From NCBI RefSeq assembly GCF_037893015.1, contig NC_133660.1, positions 282,101,067 to 282,165,066 of the forward strand: a stretch of DNA of 64,000 nt. Reading direction: 5' to 3'. Position numbers and translations under genes: made by a program. Below are positions 12,166 to 22,599 of the stretch, piece after piece (positions within the stretch are counted from its first letter, which is position 1; each line of letters starts with the position of its first letter). The notes below the pieces were generated by a model. It ran no database searches. It was not told the DNA's origin and worked only from the letters and a program-made list of their open reading frames with translations. This DNA is from Macrotis lagotis (lineage: Eukaryota > Chordata > Mammalia > Peramelemorphia > Peramelidae).

Positions 12166-13318
12166 AATAGTCAGACTGAAAGCATTACCCATTGGCCTCC
12201 TCAGCCTTCATGTCTCTGTGGGGAGGGGGAGCCTACTGGCCTACTGGACCTCCATGGCACCTCACAGCCAGTCCCAGTCACTTGACTCTTGGGTGCTGCT
12301 GGGGAGGTCTTCAGGCCTGGCCTTTCTCCCATGACCCTCTGTTTTGGTGTTCATTGGCAGGCACATCCTGAGAGCTGTCTCCATGCTGGGTGCTGGGGGT
12401 GCCCTGCCAGGTGAGGACCAGCTCCTGTCTCTGAGGAGCTGACCTTCTGGTGGGGGAGACCCTTTGACCTAGTATAGACGGAAGGTAGGCCTTGGAGGGA
12501 TCAGAAAAGGCTTGGGGTGGTTGGTGATGCTTGACTTGAGTTCTGAAAAGACCGAGAAATTCCCCAAGGTGGCAGGGAGAAGGAAGACTGCCAGGCCTGG
12601 GGGCAGCCCTGGCAGGAGCACAGCCAGGGGAGGCAGAATACAGCTCGCAGGGGAAACTTGGAGAGGATGGGGCAGAGGCCAGCCTGGAGCCAGCCAGCCA
12701 GTCCAAACAGAAGGTGGCAGAGTTGATCCTGGGGGGGCAGGCCCCAGGGTGCCATGGACTTTGGGACACTGGAGGAGGAGGGAGGCTCTGTGGCAGCAGA
12801 GGCCTCCCTAAAGACAGGGACTCCTATTAGAAAGCTGAGAAGTGATCCAGGCAAAGGGGGGGGGGGTCTCAGCGAACTTTGTGGAACTCCTTGATGCTTC
12901 CTACCTGTAGTGCAACCATCTGCCACGGGGCCCAGGTAACAGGAGTGATTTTGATGCCCTTTTCTGCTCCTACAAGAATGCGTCTGTGACTTTCTAGTGA
13001 AGACTGGGTCAGAGGATGTGAACAATTGCATCACTTCCCCACATAATTCCAAGGGGTTTTCCAGGGCAACAACCCAGATAACAGTACCCAGGAGTCAGTG
13101 TTGCTCTGCAGTCCAGACCAAGATCTTGGGTGGGAAGGCCTCTCTCCACCTGCTCTTTCTCAGCAGTTCCTTTGGAGATCTTTCCCCTCCAACTGAAGGA
13201 TCTCATTATTTGTCTCTTGTTTTGTTTGGCATAGATCTCATTCAGGCACTATCTGTATTATTGGGCCAGGTGCCTCTTCATTAAAAAATTGCCTTTATTT
13301 TTTTGAGAGACAGTGGAG
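12166..13318. other. No gene seen
   Basis: GC-moderate unique sequence with a short poly-G run near 12857-12867. The open frames at 12311-13052 on both strands have no recognisable domain. Confidence 0.4.
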
Positions 13319-13470
13319 TGGGGCAGCTAGGTGTCGCAGTGGATAGAACACCAGCCCTGGAGTCAGGAGTACCTGGGTTCAAATCCAGCCTCAGACACTT
13401 AATAATTACCTAGCTGTGTGGCCTTGGGCAAGCCACTTAACCCCATTTGCCTTGCAAAAAAAACCTAAAA
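13319..13470 (+). mobile_element. Marsupial tRNA-derived SINE (poly(A)-tail type)
   Basis: Full-length copy: ggggcagctaggtgtcgcag head with A-box-like tgtcgcagtgg and B-box-like gggttcaaatcc, body cagacacttaataattacc, then gggcaagccacttaacccc and a cttgcaaaaaaaacc tail. The tail is followed directly by GA and GACA microsatellite sequence. Confidence 0.85.
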
Positions 13471-13508
13471 GAGAGAGAGATAGACAGACAGACAGACAGA
13501 CAGACAGT
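13471..13508. repeat. (GACA)n microsatellite with GA start
   Basis: gagagagaga then about eight gaca repeats, grown at the A-rich 3' end of the SINE just upstream, a common origin for such microsatellites. Confidence 0.9.
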
Positions 13509-13614
13509 GGAGTGTAAGCCTGCCTTGAGGTTCATTGTGGCCCACCAGGGCTGGGCCACTCCACGTGGCAGAGGAGGAAGCGCCTTACAGAGCTTAAGAG
13601 GGGGAGTTTACACA

Positions 13615-13780
13615 GCTCTGCCCTCCCATCTTCCCTCCCCATCTCCCCCTCCCCAACCCTCTTCCTTATCTTCCCTCCCCATCTCTCCTCCCCAACCCTC
13701 TTCCCCATCTCCCCTCCCCATCTCACCTCCTCATCTCACCTCCCTGTCTCTCTTCCTTATCTCACCTCTCTTCCTCCTTT
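13615..13780. repeat. Degenerate CT-rich tandem repeat
   Basis: Imperfect repeats of ccctccccatct with cccaaccctcttcc variants, pure pyrimidine on the plus strand. It creates meaningless Ser/Pro and Arg/Gly/Glu open frames on opposite strands. Confidence 0.8.
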
Positions 13781-15060
13781 CTCCTTTGGCAATGGCAGTT
13801 GAAGGTACCAGTTTGTGCTTTAGACCCTTCCTCTTTTTCTGGACCCTCTTGTTCTCTGAGGGGTATCAATGATTTGCAGCCAGAACAGAGTAACCCCTAA
13901 ACATTCTTCTGGGGTTCCTGGAATGGTTCCATCCAGCCCTGGGCCCAGCTCTGTTTGAATTTTTTCCCATTTGACATTGGAAATTTTAGTGCTGGTTGGG
14001 CTGGGGTTCCGGTGCCAGGGATGCTTCCTCTGCTGCTTACTGGTTTTGGACCAACAAGTCACTTAATCCGAAATGCCTTCAATTTTAAAATCTTAAATTA
14101 CTCCAGTTTTAACTCCTAAGGTTGAATTGAGGGGGAGCTGCCACTTAGAGAGTTTCTCCCTCCAGTTGTTAGAAATCAAGGCTTTTGTCTCTTGTCTTTA
14201 CTCTTGGGTATCTGGTCTTGGGGAGAAAAGTGCCAGCTTTCCTTCAGACCTCTAGGCTGCCAGGCTAGGCCAGAGCTCCAGGGTGGTTAGGAAGAAGGGG
14301 AGAGAAAATATTTGCTCAGCCAGCCTGATAGGCCTGTTTGGCCAAGACAGGTCCTCCTTCCCTCCAACAAGCCTTCCATGGACTCTCCTTTCCCTTCCTT
14401 CTTTCCCAGAGTCTTTGATTTCTAGAGATTAACTGAAGAGGGGGAGCCAGTCAATCTTAGGAAGCATCTCAGCTCTCTTTCCTTCACCCCCAAACTCACT
14501 CCTAGAGTCCTTGTGGAATAATTACTGTTGGAAAAATGAAGAAAAAGTGGGAACCAAAATGAGTTAACAAGAGGGCTTCTGCATAAAAGCAACAGGCCAT
14601 GCAGATGTTCTCCTTAGCTCATTGGATCCTCCCCCTGAGCCCATCCACAGTGATCTTGTTCTTTCCCCCTACCCTCCTCTTCTCCACAGAATCTCTCCTT
14701 CCCTCCTTTTTGTCAGTCATGGAGGAGGAAGTAGGTGACCCAGCCAGAGAGTAGATGAAAGATGGCCTTAATGGGGAAGGCTTTGGCAGGGCTTGGGCCC
14801 TGGGAAGGACCCCTTGAATGACATGGGATTGGATCTGAATTTTGAAAGAAACCAAGATTCTAAATGGTGGAAAGGAGGAGGGGTGTCAACCTGGAAGGAC
14901 AGAACTGCCAGTGCCAAGGCATGAGCTCAAGGAATGTATAGGATAGCAAGTCGGCTGGTGCCAGTCAAGGGATGGAGAGAGAAAACCTTTACTAAGGCCA
15001 GGGGCTGGGCTAAGCTCTTGGGTTCTAGATACACCCAAGCAAGAGTCTTTACCCTCAAGG
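13781..15060. other. No gene or repeat recognised
   Basis: Unique-looking sequence, no supported feature. Confidence 0.4.
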
Positions 15061-15062
15061 AG

Positions 15063-15063
<1 letters not shown>

Positions 15064-15112
<49 letters not shown>

Positions 15113-15241
15113 GTGTGTTTGTGTGTGTGTATATGTGTGAGTGTGTGAGTATATGTGTGTTTGTGTGTATGTGTGAGTGTGTGTATGTGTATGTGTGTAT
15201 GTTTGCGTGTGTATGTGTGAGTGTGTGTGTGTATGTGTGTT
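15064..15241. repeat. (TG)n compound microsatellite
   Basis: A pure (gt)n block from 15064 to about 15110, then a decayed tract of tgtgtat, tgtgag and tgtttg variants to about 15241. Cys/Val and Thr/His frames across it are artefacts. Confidence 0.95.
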
Positions 15242-15523
15242 TTAGGGGGATGTGTTTATTTTGCCTACTGTCCTCAGGCCTCCTCACCTTAATCAAGATC
15301 CAGCTAAGTGAAAATGGGTTCAAGTCTTTTAAGGTTCAGCTCAGCTACCTTTGTATGAGAACACCTGAGGCAGGGAACATCTCTGAGATCCCCCTGTGAG
15401 AGATGAAATGAATGACGGCCTAAGCCTTTGGGCCAACTGTTGTTCTCGCAGCCTCTGGAGCCAGCCAGAGCATGAGTTGTCTTTCTGCTCTCAGTAATAA
15501 CTTAATCTCTAGGAAAATCGAGC

Positions 15524-15695
15524 TTTTTTTTTTTTTTTTTTTTTTTTAGGTTTTTGCAAGGCAAATGGGGTTAAAGTGGCTTGCCCAAGGCCACACAGCT
15601 AGGTAATTATTAAGTGTCTGAGGTCTGATTTGAACCCAGGTACTCCTGACTCCAGGGCCAGTGCTTTATCCATTGCGCCACCTAGCCACCCCTAA
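15524..15695 (-). mobile_element. Marsupial tRNA-derived SINE (poly(A)-tail type), antisense
   Basis: Starts with a T24-like run (the A tail), aggtttttgcaaggcaaatg, ggcttgcccaaggccacaca, then gatttgaacccaggtactcc and ends gcgccacctagccacccc, the complemented head. Full length. Confidence 0.85.
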
Positions 15696-15841
15696 GCCTA
15701 TTTATTTCTATGGACAAATGTTCCTTTCATAGGTGGTGACCGTCCGGGTGTTAGTCTCTTCTCCATCTTTGACTTTGTACTTCATCTATTCCCTGCATTA
15801 ATTTATCTAGGAACATTCCGTTTTCCCTCATAGAATGAATG

Positions 15842-15871
15842 TGATGATGGTGATGATGATGATGATGATGA
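15842..15871. repeat. (GAT)n microsatellite
   Basis: gatgatggtgatgatgatgatgatg-type tract at the edge of the SINE that follows. Confidence 0.85.
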
Positions 15872-16115
15872 TATTTGTCCTTTATTCTCCAAGAAGACCA
15901 TGACATCAGGGTGATGATGCCACAGAAATAGAGGGAGGGGGCTGCTGAGGTAAGCCCCCAGCCTCACTTTCTCTCCAGAACCATCTGGGTCCAGTGGCCA
16001 GATCTGAGTCAGAGCTCCTGGATATGGCCCCAGATGTGAGGCAGTCAGGGTGAAGTGACTTGTACAAAGTCACACAGAGTCTGAGCCTGGATTTGAACTC
16101 AGGTCCTGACTCTGG
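15872..16115 (-). mobile_element. SINE with LINE-like tail (tail family shared with 1-700), antisense
   Basis: Plus strand: atttgtcctttattctccaa, gaagaccatgacatcagg, cctcactttctctccagaac, catctgggtccagtggccag, then gtgaagtgacttgtacaaag and ggatttgaactcagg. The tail end (rc gaataaaggacaaat) mirrors the LINE tail at 7465-7600. The tRNA-like head is truncated. Confidence 0.65.
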
Positions 16116-16206
16116 GGGTGCCTTGAGGACAGACAGGTATTGCCTTACTTGACTGCAATCCCCAGGGCCTAGCATAGACATGTGCCTAATAAAAACTTGC
16201 TGACTG
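16116..16206 (+). mobile_element. CR1/L3-type LINE 3' terminus
   Basis: Reads ccttgaggacagacaggtat, ccccagggcctagcatagac and gcctaataaaaacttgctga, the ultra-typical end of these elements. Confidence 0.6.
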
Positions 16207-18210
16207 TAACCGCCCCACTTCGCCCTCACCTTGCTAATTAAGAATAGTAAAATGTGACCCAACTTTGAATTCAGTCTCTGGCCCAGGACATCAAGACTGA
16301 CTCTAAAGGGGGGGATGGGGAAGGAAGAAAGAGAAGAGAGGAAGGGGTGGAGAAAGAGTAGGGGTGTGAAGGAGGAGACACAGACTGAGAGGCAGAGACA
16401 AGGAAAGGGAGACTATCATGTAGCTGTTTCTCAAGTGGAAGACCCCAGCAGTCTATTTTCATGTGCTTTCTTATGCTGGCCACCCTGCCCAACCCCCCTT
16501 CCTAACTCAGCTTCCTTGGCAGCCCTTTGTCCCAGGGGACGAGTCAGTGGTCTTCCAGGGGAAGGACTTCCAGGCTATGACTCTGTGGAAGGCCCTTCGG
16601 CCAGCTCACTCTCACCCTTGACCTGTTTGTTTTTTTTCTTTCTCTTAAACTGACTTTGCTCAAGGCCTGACCCTCGGCCTGAGATTGGATTATGGGCAGC
16701 AACTTTCTCCTCCCTAAATAGGAGACTAGGGGAGGCCTTCCAGAGGCTGGGAAATCATTGAAAGGGGCTGAACCTGAAGGGAGGCAAGTTAAAAACAGAG
16801 AGAGGCCCCCAGCCAGCCAGCTCTGGACACCTTGAGGCATCCCTGAAGACTCTTCCTGCCTGCCGTGGTAAGGGACTGGGCTTCATGGGTCCACTGCCCC
16901 TGGGCTGGCATGGGTTTACATGGGCATTGATGTGCCTTGGAGTCCTGCTCCTCTTGTCCCCTTGGAGTTTGGCCATCGTCCAGGATCTTTGGAGGTCAAA
17001 AGGCAGAGGAGTCAGGAGGGTGGGTACAGCAGCTCCTTGGAGGATAAGCTTGTGTGGGGCAGATGAATGGTCTCATGAGGAGATCTGGGGAAAGGAGAGC
17101 TTTGCCAAAGAGGTTTAATAGCTACAGTAATTCTAGCTGGCATTTCTAGAGGGATGATCTGTCATGAAATTAGAGACTCAAAGTACCAGGAGACTCCTGC
17201 ATAGCAGAGCCTAGAGGGAGATTAGGGAGTGGGGGAGGCGGTGGGGGTCCAAGGGGCTGGTGCCTCTTCTGGGAGTGGAAGGTTAATGCCTTCATGTAGC
17301 TGCAGGAGAGGGCAGCCTGGCAGCAGGGAACACAACAGCTGCTCTAATGGACCTTTAGGCCAGGTTGCCATGTTGTCGCCTTATCAATGGCCCCTGACCC
17401 TAATGTGGCCCACAATAGTGACTCTGTCCCATTTATCCCATGAATCCAGGGTAGGAAGCCAAGGAAACCTTGAGAAAGACTTTTCTGAAAGGAGAATGAG
17501 TTTTTATCTTGTAGAATCACAGACGGCCCAGAAAATGGTTCGTTAGGGGCAGAAGGAAACTAAGGGCTGGTCAGTTTTCAAGCCTATCTTCCTTCACCAG
17601 AGCTGGTGGGCCACGTGCAGCCGAGAAACAAGCTGAGGTGTCCCCATTGTCCCCACAGCTCAGACCTAAATGGAAAGAAAATTGCTGCTCTTTCATGGGG
17701 GGGGGGGGGGAAGCAAGGAAAATTCCCCCTCTTTCACTGTGATAAGGGCTTTAGAAAAGACTTTTCCTTTGTCTCCAAGTACCAATAACCTGCCTGTCCT
17801 GGGAGAATTGGTGGAGAGAAGCTGTGGGGGGCCAAGGGGTATGGAGCTGAGAGCATTGTGCCCTTTGGGGAAGAATGACAGACTGGTGGACTGACGTTAT
17901 TGGAGCGAGATTATAACCTCATGGAAGGCAGGGCCTGGCCTTAGAGGAGTCCTCCAGGATGTTCATTGGCATGTTTTCCAACTAGAAAGGACTTCTGAAG
18001 TCATAAGGAAACAGGTCTAGAGAAAAGGGACTTCTCAGGGTCATGCAGTGAGTGACTGAGAACTGGCAGAGCCCCTTCTAGTCCTGGACAGACGTCATTT
18101 GTTGCTAGCATGAGGTGAAGGTCTTCCTTCCTAATATCCTATTGCTCATGTCCTTCTGCCTCTGTTACCTAGTTTCTTTAATGGGTAACCCCCATACATG
18201 ATACTACAGT
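16207..18210. other. No gene seen; possible MIR remnant at 17970-18065
   Basis: No supported coding region. A poly-G run lies at 17698-17710. The stretch ctagaaaggacttctgaagt to gtgactgagaactggcagag looks like a badly decayed antisense MIR-type SINE. Confidence 0.4.
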
Positions 18211-18445
18211 TTCCTGAATTGTTCTCCCACCTGGAACGTCTGTCCTTCCCACCTACCCTTCCAGTCATACCCTTCCAAGGCCAGGCCTTTCTGACTAAAA
18301 CTTCAGTAACCTGACCCCTTGGTGTTTATAGCTTCATTCCCTGGGCTTTTTCATTTTCCTTGGACTTCTGTCTGTTCCTCATTTGACTGTGGATTTCTTG
18401 GTAGCCAGGGCCCCTTCGATCCCACCCTAAGCATCCAGTAACCTT
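18211..18445 (+). mobile_element. Possible CR1/L3-type LINE 3' fragment
   Basis: ctcccacctggaacgtctgt, caaggccaggcctttctgac, ctgttcctcatttgactgtg and tggatttcttggtagccagg follow the order of the CR1/L3 end, but the match is poor. Confidence 0.35.
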
Positions 18446-18674
18446 TGACACTCAGATTAGATGTAGGCATTTGGGGGATAGTAGGGGTAAGGGAGAAAGG
18501 CTCAGATGACAACTTCTAAAAGACTTGGGAGGGGGAGAAGCTGGCAGAATTTCCCTTATGAGAAAGGAAGTGACTTCTTTGGCCTGGGGAAACAGCCCTT
18601 AATAATAAGCCTGATGATCTGGTTCCCACTAACTCTCTGTAAGTGAACAAGTTTGTACTTTAAAAGCTTTTTCT

Positions 18675-18826
18675 TGGGGCAGCTAGGTGGCACAGTGTAT
18701 AGAGCACCGGCCCTGGAGTCAGGAGGACCTGAGTTCAAATGTGACATCAGACACTTAATAATAATTACCTAGCTGTGTGACCTTGGGCAAGTCATTTAAC
18801 CCCATTGCCTTGCCAAAAAACAACAG
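18675..18826 (+). mobile_element. Marsupial tRNA-derived SINE (poly(A)-tail type)
   Basis: ggggcagctaggtggcacag through gcacc ggccctggagtcagg, gagttcaaatgtgacatcag, acttaataataattacctag and the cttgccaaaaaacaac tail. Full length with few changes. Confidence 0.85.
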
Positions 18827-18829
18827 CTT

Positions 18830-20070
18830 GTCCTGGTCTTTGAGTGGCTTGTCAGAGAATTTAGGAGCTGTCTTGTGGAGCATCTCCCACTTCCCAAGTC
18901 CTAAAAAATTAGACCTCTAAGCTGGAAGCCTAACTCTTCTTTTATTCTGGTTAGTTGCCAATAAATAGCACCCATCTTGCCATTTCTCTTACACCTCCCA
19001 ACCCACCATCCCCTGATATCCCAAAGCACCTTGGCTCTCTTTATTGTCAACCCTCCCCCAATGGTGCAGATGCCTTTTTATCCTGAATCTGTCCAATCCT
19101 CTCCCTTTGGAAGTGAAAGCTGTCCTGGAGAAGCCTCATGGTGTCTCCAAGCCCTTTCTCTAGAGTGCTTCCCTTGGTTCCCATTAGCCCAGCTCTCCAA
19201 TTATGTCTCCTCCTTGGGATTTGCCTACCTGGCCTTGCCCACCTGGTCTTGCCTACCTGGCCTTGTCTACCTTCCACCAGGAAGGGTGGGCAAAGGCCTG
19301 GCCTCAGCAGGGCCAGATGATTGCCAGCACTCCTGCCATCATTTCCTCTGTAGCTGAGTCCTGGTGGAGTTGTGGAAAGAGTTCTCCATGACCTGGCCCA
19401 GATAGCACGCTCTCTGAACCTCTGAGTTTTCTCATCTGCAAAACTAGGACGTGAGCTTCTGGGGCTTGGGAGGAAAGCAAATGGGTTTTAGAAATGGGGC
19501 TACTTCAAATGTGTTTCATTCATTTGGGCTTGGCATGTGTGGGGGCGAAATTTGGGGTCCTTAAGCTGAGATTCCTGCCCTTGGTTCTTCTTCTGCAAGT
19601 TTCAGGAGGAGCTTGGAGCTCAATGGGTGATCCCAAATCATACTTGCTTTTGAACCCTCTTCTTGTTGTGGGCCCAAGACTGCTTCTCCCCCTGGCCTGC
19701 CTCTTCCTTGTCCTCCTGGGATCTGGGACTCAGAGCAGGGGAAGAAACAACAGAGCTTCTAGCTGGCCTCTGGTCCCTCTGAGCTGGACCAGAGCCCCCT
19801 TTGTAACCTGGCGCTGATTTGCTTTCTACAAATGGAGGGCTTCCTGGGTCTGTCTCACCCCTGACCTCCATCCTCAGAGTCCAGATATCTCTGTTTCCCT
19901 CTGTTCACCTGGACTAGAAAAGGGACTTACTAGGATTATTTTCTTGGATTTTCCAATCATGACTCCGCCATCTTGGCTCCCTCAAACCATGATTTAAATG
20001 GACTTTCTTTAAACATTTTTATTTCAACTCCATTTCTAGATGTACCCCTACTCAATAAGCCTCCCTTGTT
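18830..20070. other. No gene seen; short tandem of acctggccttgcc type at 19215-19275
   Basis: No supported coding region. At 19218-19270 there is a small imperfect tandem repeat (cctacctggccttgcccacc and variants, about 3-4 copies), which produces a Leu/Pro/Trp-repeating open frame. Confidence 0.5.
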
Positions 20071-20091
20071 TAAAAAAAAAAAACCTATGAG

Positions 20092-20228
20092 GGGGGCGGC
20101 TAGGTGGCGCAGTGGATAGAGCACCAGCCCTGGAGTCAGGAGGGCCTGAGTTCAAATCCAGCCTCAGACACTTAATAATGACCTAGCTGTGTGGCCTTGG
20201 GCAAGTCACTTAACCCCATTGCCTTGCC
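20092..20228 (+). mobile_element. Marsupial tRNA-derived SINE with clear target-site duplication
   Basis: Near-consensus head gggggcggctaggtggcgca, body and cttgcc end. Flanked on both sides by a 12-13 base A run followed by cctatgag (20072-20091 and 20229-20249), so the element inserted next to an existing A-rich stretch. Well preserved and probably one of the younger copies here. Confidence 0.85.
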
Positions 20229-20618
20229 AAAAAAAAAAAAACCTATGAGAAAGAAAAAGACAGTTTAGTAAATTAGCCAACTCTTCAACCAGTCTGATAA
20301 TCCACGCAATGTCCCAGGCCTCTACCCCGGGAAGGAGGTTTGCTCATCCCTCACCCCTGACACTGACTTGATGGAAGCAGGGGTGAGAAGGTGGGATTTA
20401 ATGAAAAAGTGAACAGCCTGTAAGAGGAGGGGTCTGTGTCTCTGACTAGTTAATGGAAGGAATGGGAGAAGCAAAAGAAAGAGAGGTATCTGGAGAAGCT
20501 TGGAGATGTGCAGACTGTGGCTGAAGGAGGGGAGACCAAGACATGAGTCATCCGTGATGGTCAGTGAGCCACAGCTAGTTTCCGAAAAGCAAACAGGCCA
20601 TTGAAAATCTGCCTCCCT

Positions 20619-20650
20619 ATCGCTTCTCGACCTTTTGGCTAAGATCGTGT
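20619..20650 (+). pseudogene. U2 snRNA 5'-end fragment, retropseudogene
   Basis: atcgcttctcgaccttttgg then ctaagatc reproduces the first 28 bases of vertebrate U2 snRNA with one change (G to A at position 12), then gtgt. The rest of U2 is absent. A 14-base duplication, gaaaatctgcctcc, flanks the piece at 20603-20616 and 20651-20664, so it was inserted by retrotransposition. No poly(A) is present. Far too short to be a functional U2 gene. Confidence 0.85.
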
Positions 20651-20664
20651 GAAAATCTGCCTCC

Positions 20665-21980
20665 AGACTCTGCTCAGTCATTTCACGTTAGTCACAAGGT
20701 GACAGTTCAGATCCCTCCTTCTCCACTATTTGGAGTCGGTTGCTGGGCCAGACCTCAGGAGAGGTTGTCCAGCTTCTCTGGCCTCATTTGAGAGAGGACT
20801 CTTGAGTTGGGGTGGGCAGGGGGACAGTGGGCCTGATCCTGCAGGCTCTTCACTGAATTCACTCCTTGGGCTCTTCTCACATACTCAGCATTTTGAGAAG
20901 CAGTTTGTCCAAAGAACAAAGTTTTCCCACTGAGCAAAGTTCAGAATTTACTTCTGTGTTTGGTTTCTGGTAGAATTGGCCTGGAGACCAGTCTGCTATG
21001 GGGGAAGAACCCCACCCAGCAGCCACCAGGAGTGCCAGGAGACTTCTGTCTGCAGGCCTCTGGAGGTGGCCTTGGTTCGTCTGCCTCAAGGGATGCTCCC
21101 CATAGGATGCTCAGCCCAAGGAGTGCATTTCTCCAATTTTCACCCTTTTATTACTTACTAACATCAGGAAGACATCTCAGCTCCCAGAGCAAGTCACGCC
21201 CAGGACACTAGCCTGGTGGGAAATTCAGTTCAAAGACTAGGCTAAGGGAGAAAATGAAGCATCTCACTGGGTGGTTGGTCCCCCTCTCCCCTTGAGGAGT
21301 CCCTCCAGGAGCCTCCATTTTGAGGAAAGGCCCAGAGAAAGCTAGCTTCCATGACTCCCTCCTATTGGAGTCCTTAAAACCCCAGAAGAGCCCTCATTTC
21401 TTTGGGCTTTGTTATTCCTGATTCCTCTCATCAGCTTTGCATGGGCAGGGCCTTTGTAGGCTTCTTGTGGGCATTGTGCCATCATCTCTGTCATGTTCTT
21501 GGCAATTAAATTCCTGTTAAAAGACGTATTTTATGCCCTTTTTTGTAATTATCTCCCTCTAACTCCCCAAATAAGTCTCTTTTATACAAAAGTTGAAGGT
21601 ATAATTTTCATAGAAAGAAATAAAAGGTTTACAACAGCAGTTCCTAGTTGCCAGATATGTGCAACTCGAGCCATTTGACTTGGATTCATTCTGGGGAGTC
21701 CCAGGGCCTTGACTTGGGAAGGGACCTCACACTTGAACCCTTTGTTTCCCCCGGGGGTTCAAACTGAGCCAGGTCCTGCACAGGCTGTGCTGCCTCCCTC
21801 CCCTGTTCTGTCCAGCCAGCTTTAATGGTTAGCTTCAGTCTTCTTGGTGCCCGACCTCTTCAGTCCTCTCGTCGACAGCCCATTATACCTAAGCTTTGTT
21901 CTCTGGGGGTGGGGGGTCTGAGTTTGAGTTGAGCTTCCTGGGTCCATGGTCAACAGTCCTGAAACTGGGCATTCCTCAGC
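20665..21980. other. No gene or repeat recognised
   Basis: No supported coding region. The 21480-21660 stretch is AT-rich and may be an old repeat that I cannot name. Confidence 0.4.
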
Positions 21981-21996
21981 TATTGAAAGTGGAGAT

Positions 21997-22151
21997 ATGG
22001 GACAGTTAGGTGGCGTAGTGGATAGAGCACTGGCCCTGGAGTCAGGAGGACCTGAGTTCAAATCTGAGTTCAAATCACTTAATAATTACCTAGCTGTGTG
22101 ACCTTGGGCAAGTCACTTAACCCCATTGTCTTGCATAAAACCAAAGGAAAA
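21997..22151 (+). mobile_element. Marsupial tRNA-derived SINE with target-site duplication and internal duplication
   Basis: Flanked by gaaagtggagat at 21985-21996 and 22152-22163. Inside the element gagttcaaatc occurs twice in succession, in place of the usual tcagacactt segment. The end, attgtcttgcataaaacc, is otherwise normal. Confidence 0.85.
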
Positions 22152-22384
22152 GAAAGTGGAGATGCCTTGAAGCTGCCCACACAGAGATAGGGAGGCACAG
22201 TGGAAAGCAGTACCCAGCTTACCACACTCAGAAGACCTGGCTTCCAGGAGATCACAGTGTCCTGAGCCCCACTTGCCCCATCTGGACACTAGCCATTGGC
22301 ATACTATGCTGCCAAGAGTTTCTCTGCAGAGTAGTCTGGTGTTTAGCCCTCTGATTTGTTAGTCCTCAAGAAGCAAAGGACCTT

Positions 22385-22590
22385 TTTCAGATTTTTTCAG
22401 TTTTGTCTGACTCTTCGTGATCCCATTTGGACTTTTCCTGTCAGGGATAGTTGAGCAGTGTTTGTCATGTCCATCTCCAGCTCATTTGACAGAGGAGGAA
22501 ACTGAGGCAAATAGAGTGAAGTGACTTAGCCAGGGTCACATAGCTAGATAGTGTCTGGGGTCGGATTGAACTCAGATCCTGTTAGCCTGG
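22385..22590 (-). mobile_element. SINE with BovB/RTE-like tail (MAR1-type), antisense
   Basis: Begins ttcagttttgtctgactctt, cgtgatcccatttgg, a typical BovB/RTE 3' end reversed, followed by catctccagctcatttgaca, gaggaaactgaggcaaatag, gtgacttagccagggtcaca and gattgaactcagat. The head beyond is lost. Confidence 0.7.
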
Positions 22591-22599
22591 AGAGGAGCT

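Noticed and set aside
13319-13470. A tRNA gene
   Set aside because: The A- and B-box-like sequences belong to the SINE head; no cloverleaf with acceptor stem is formed.
14886-15399. Cys/Val and Thr/His repeat proteins
   Set aside because: Artefacts of the (TG)n microsatellite.
20619-20650. A functional U2 snRNA gene
   Set aside because: Only the first about 30 bases are present; there are no Sm site, stem-loops or snRNA promoter elements, and a target-site duplication flanks it.
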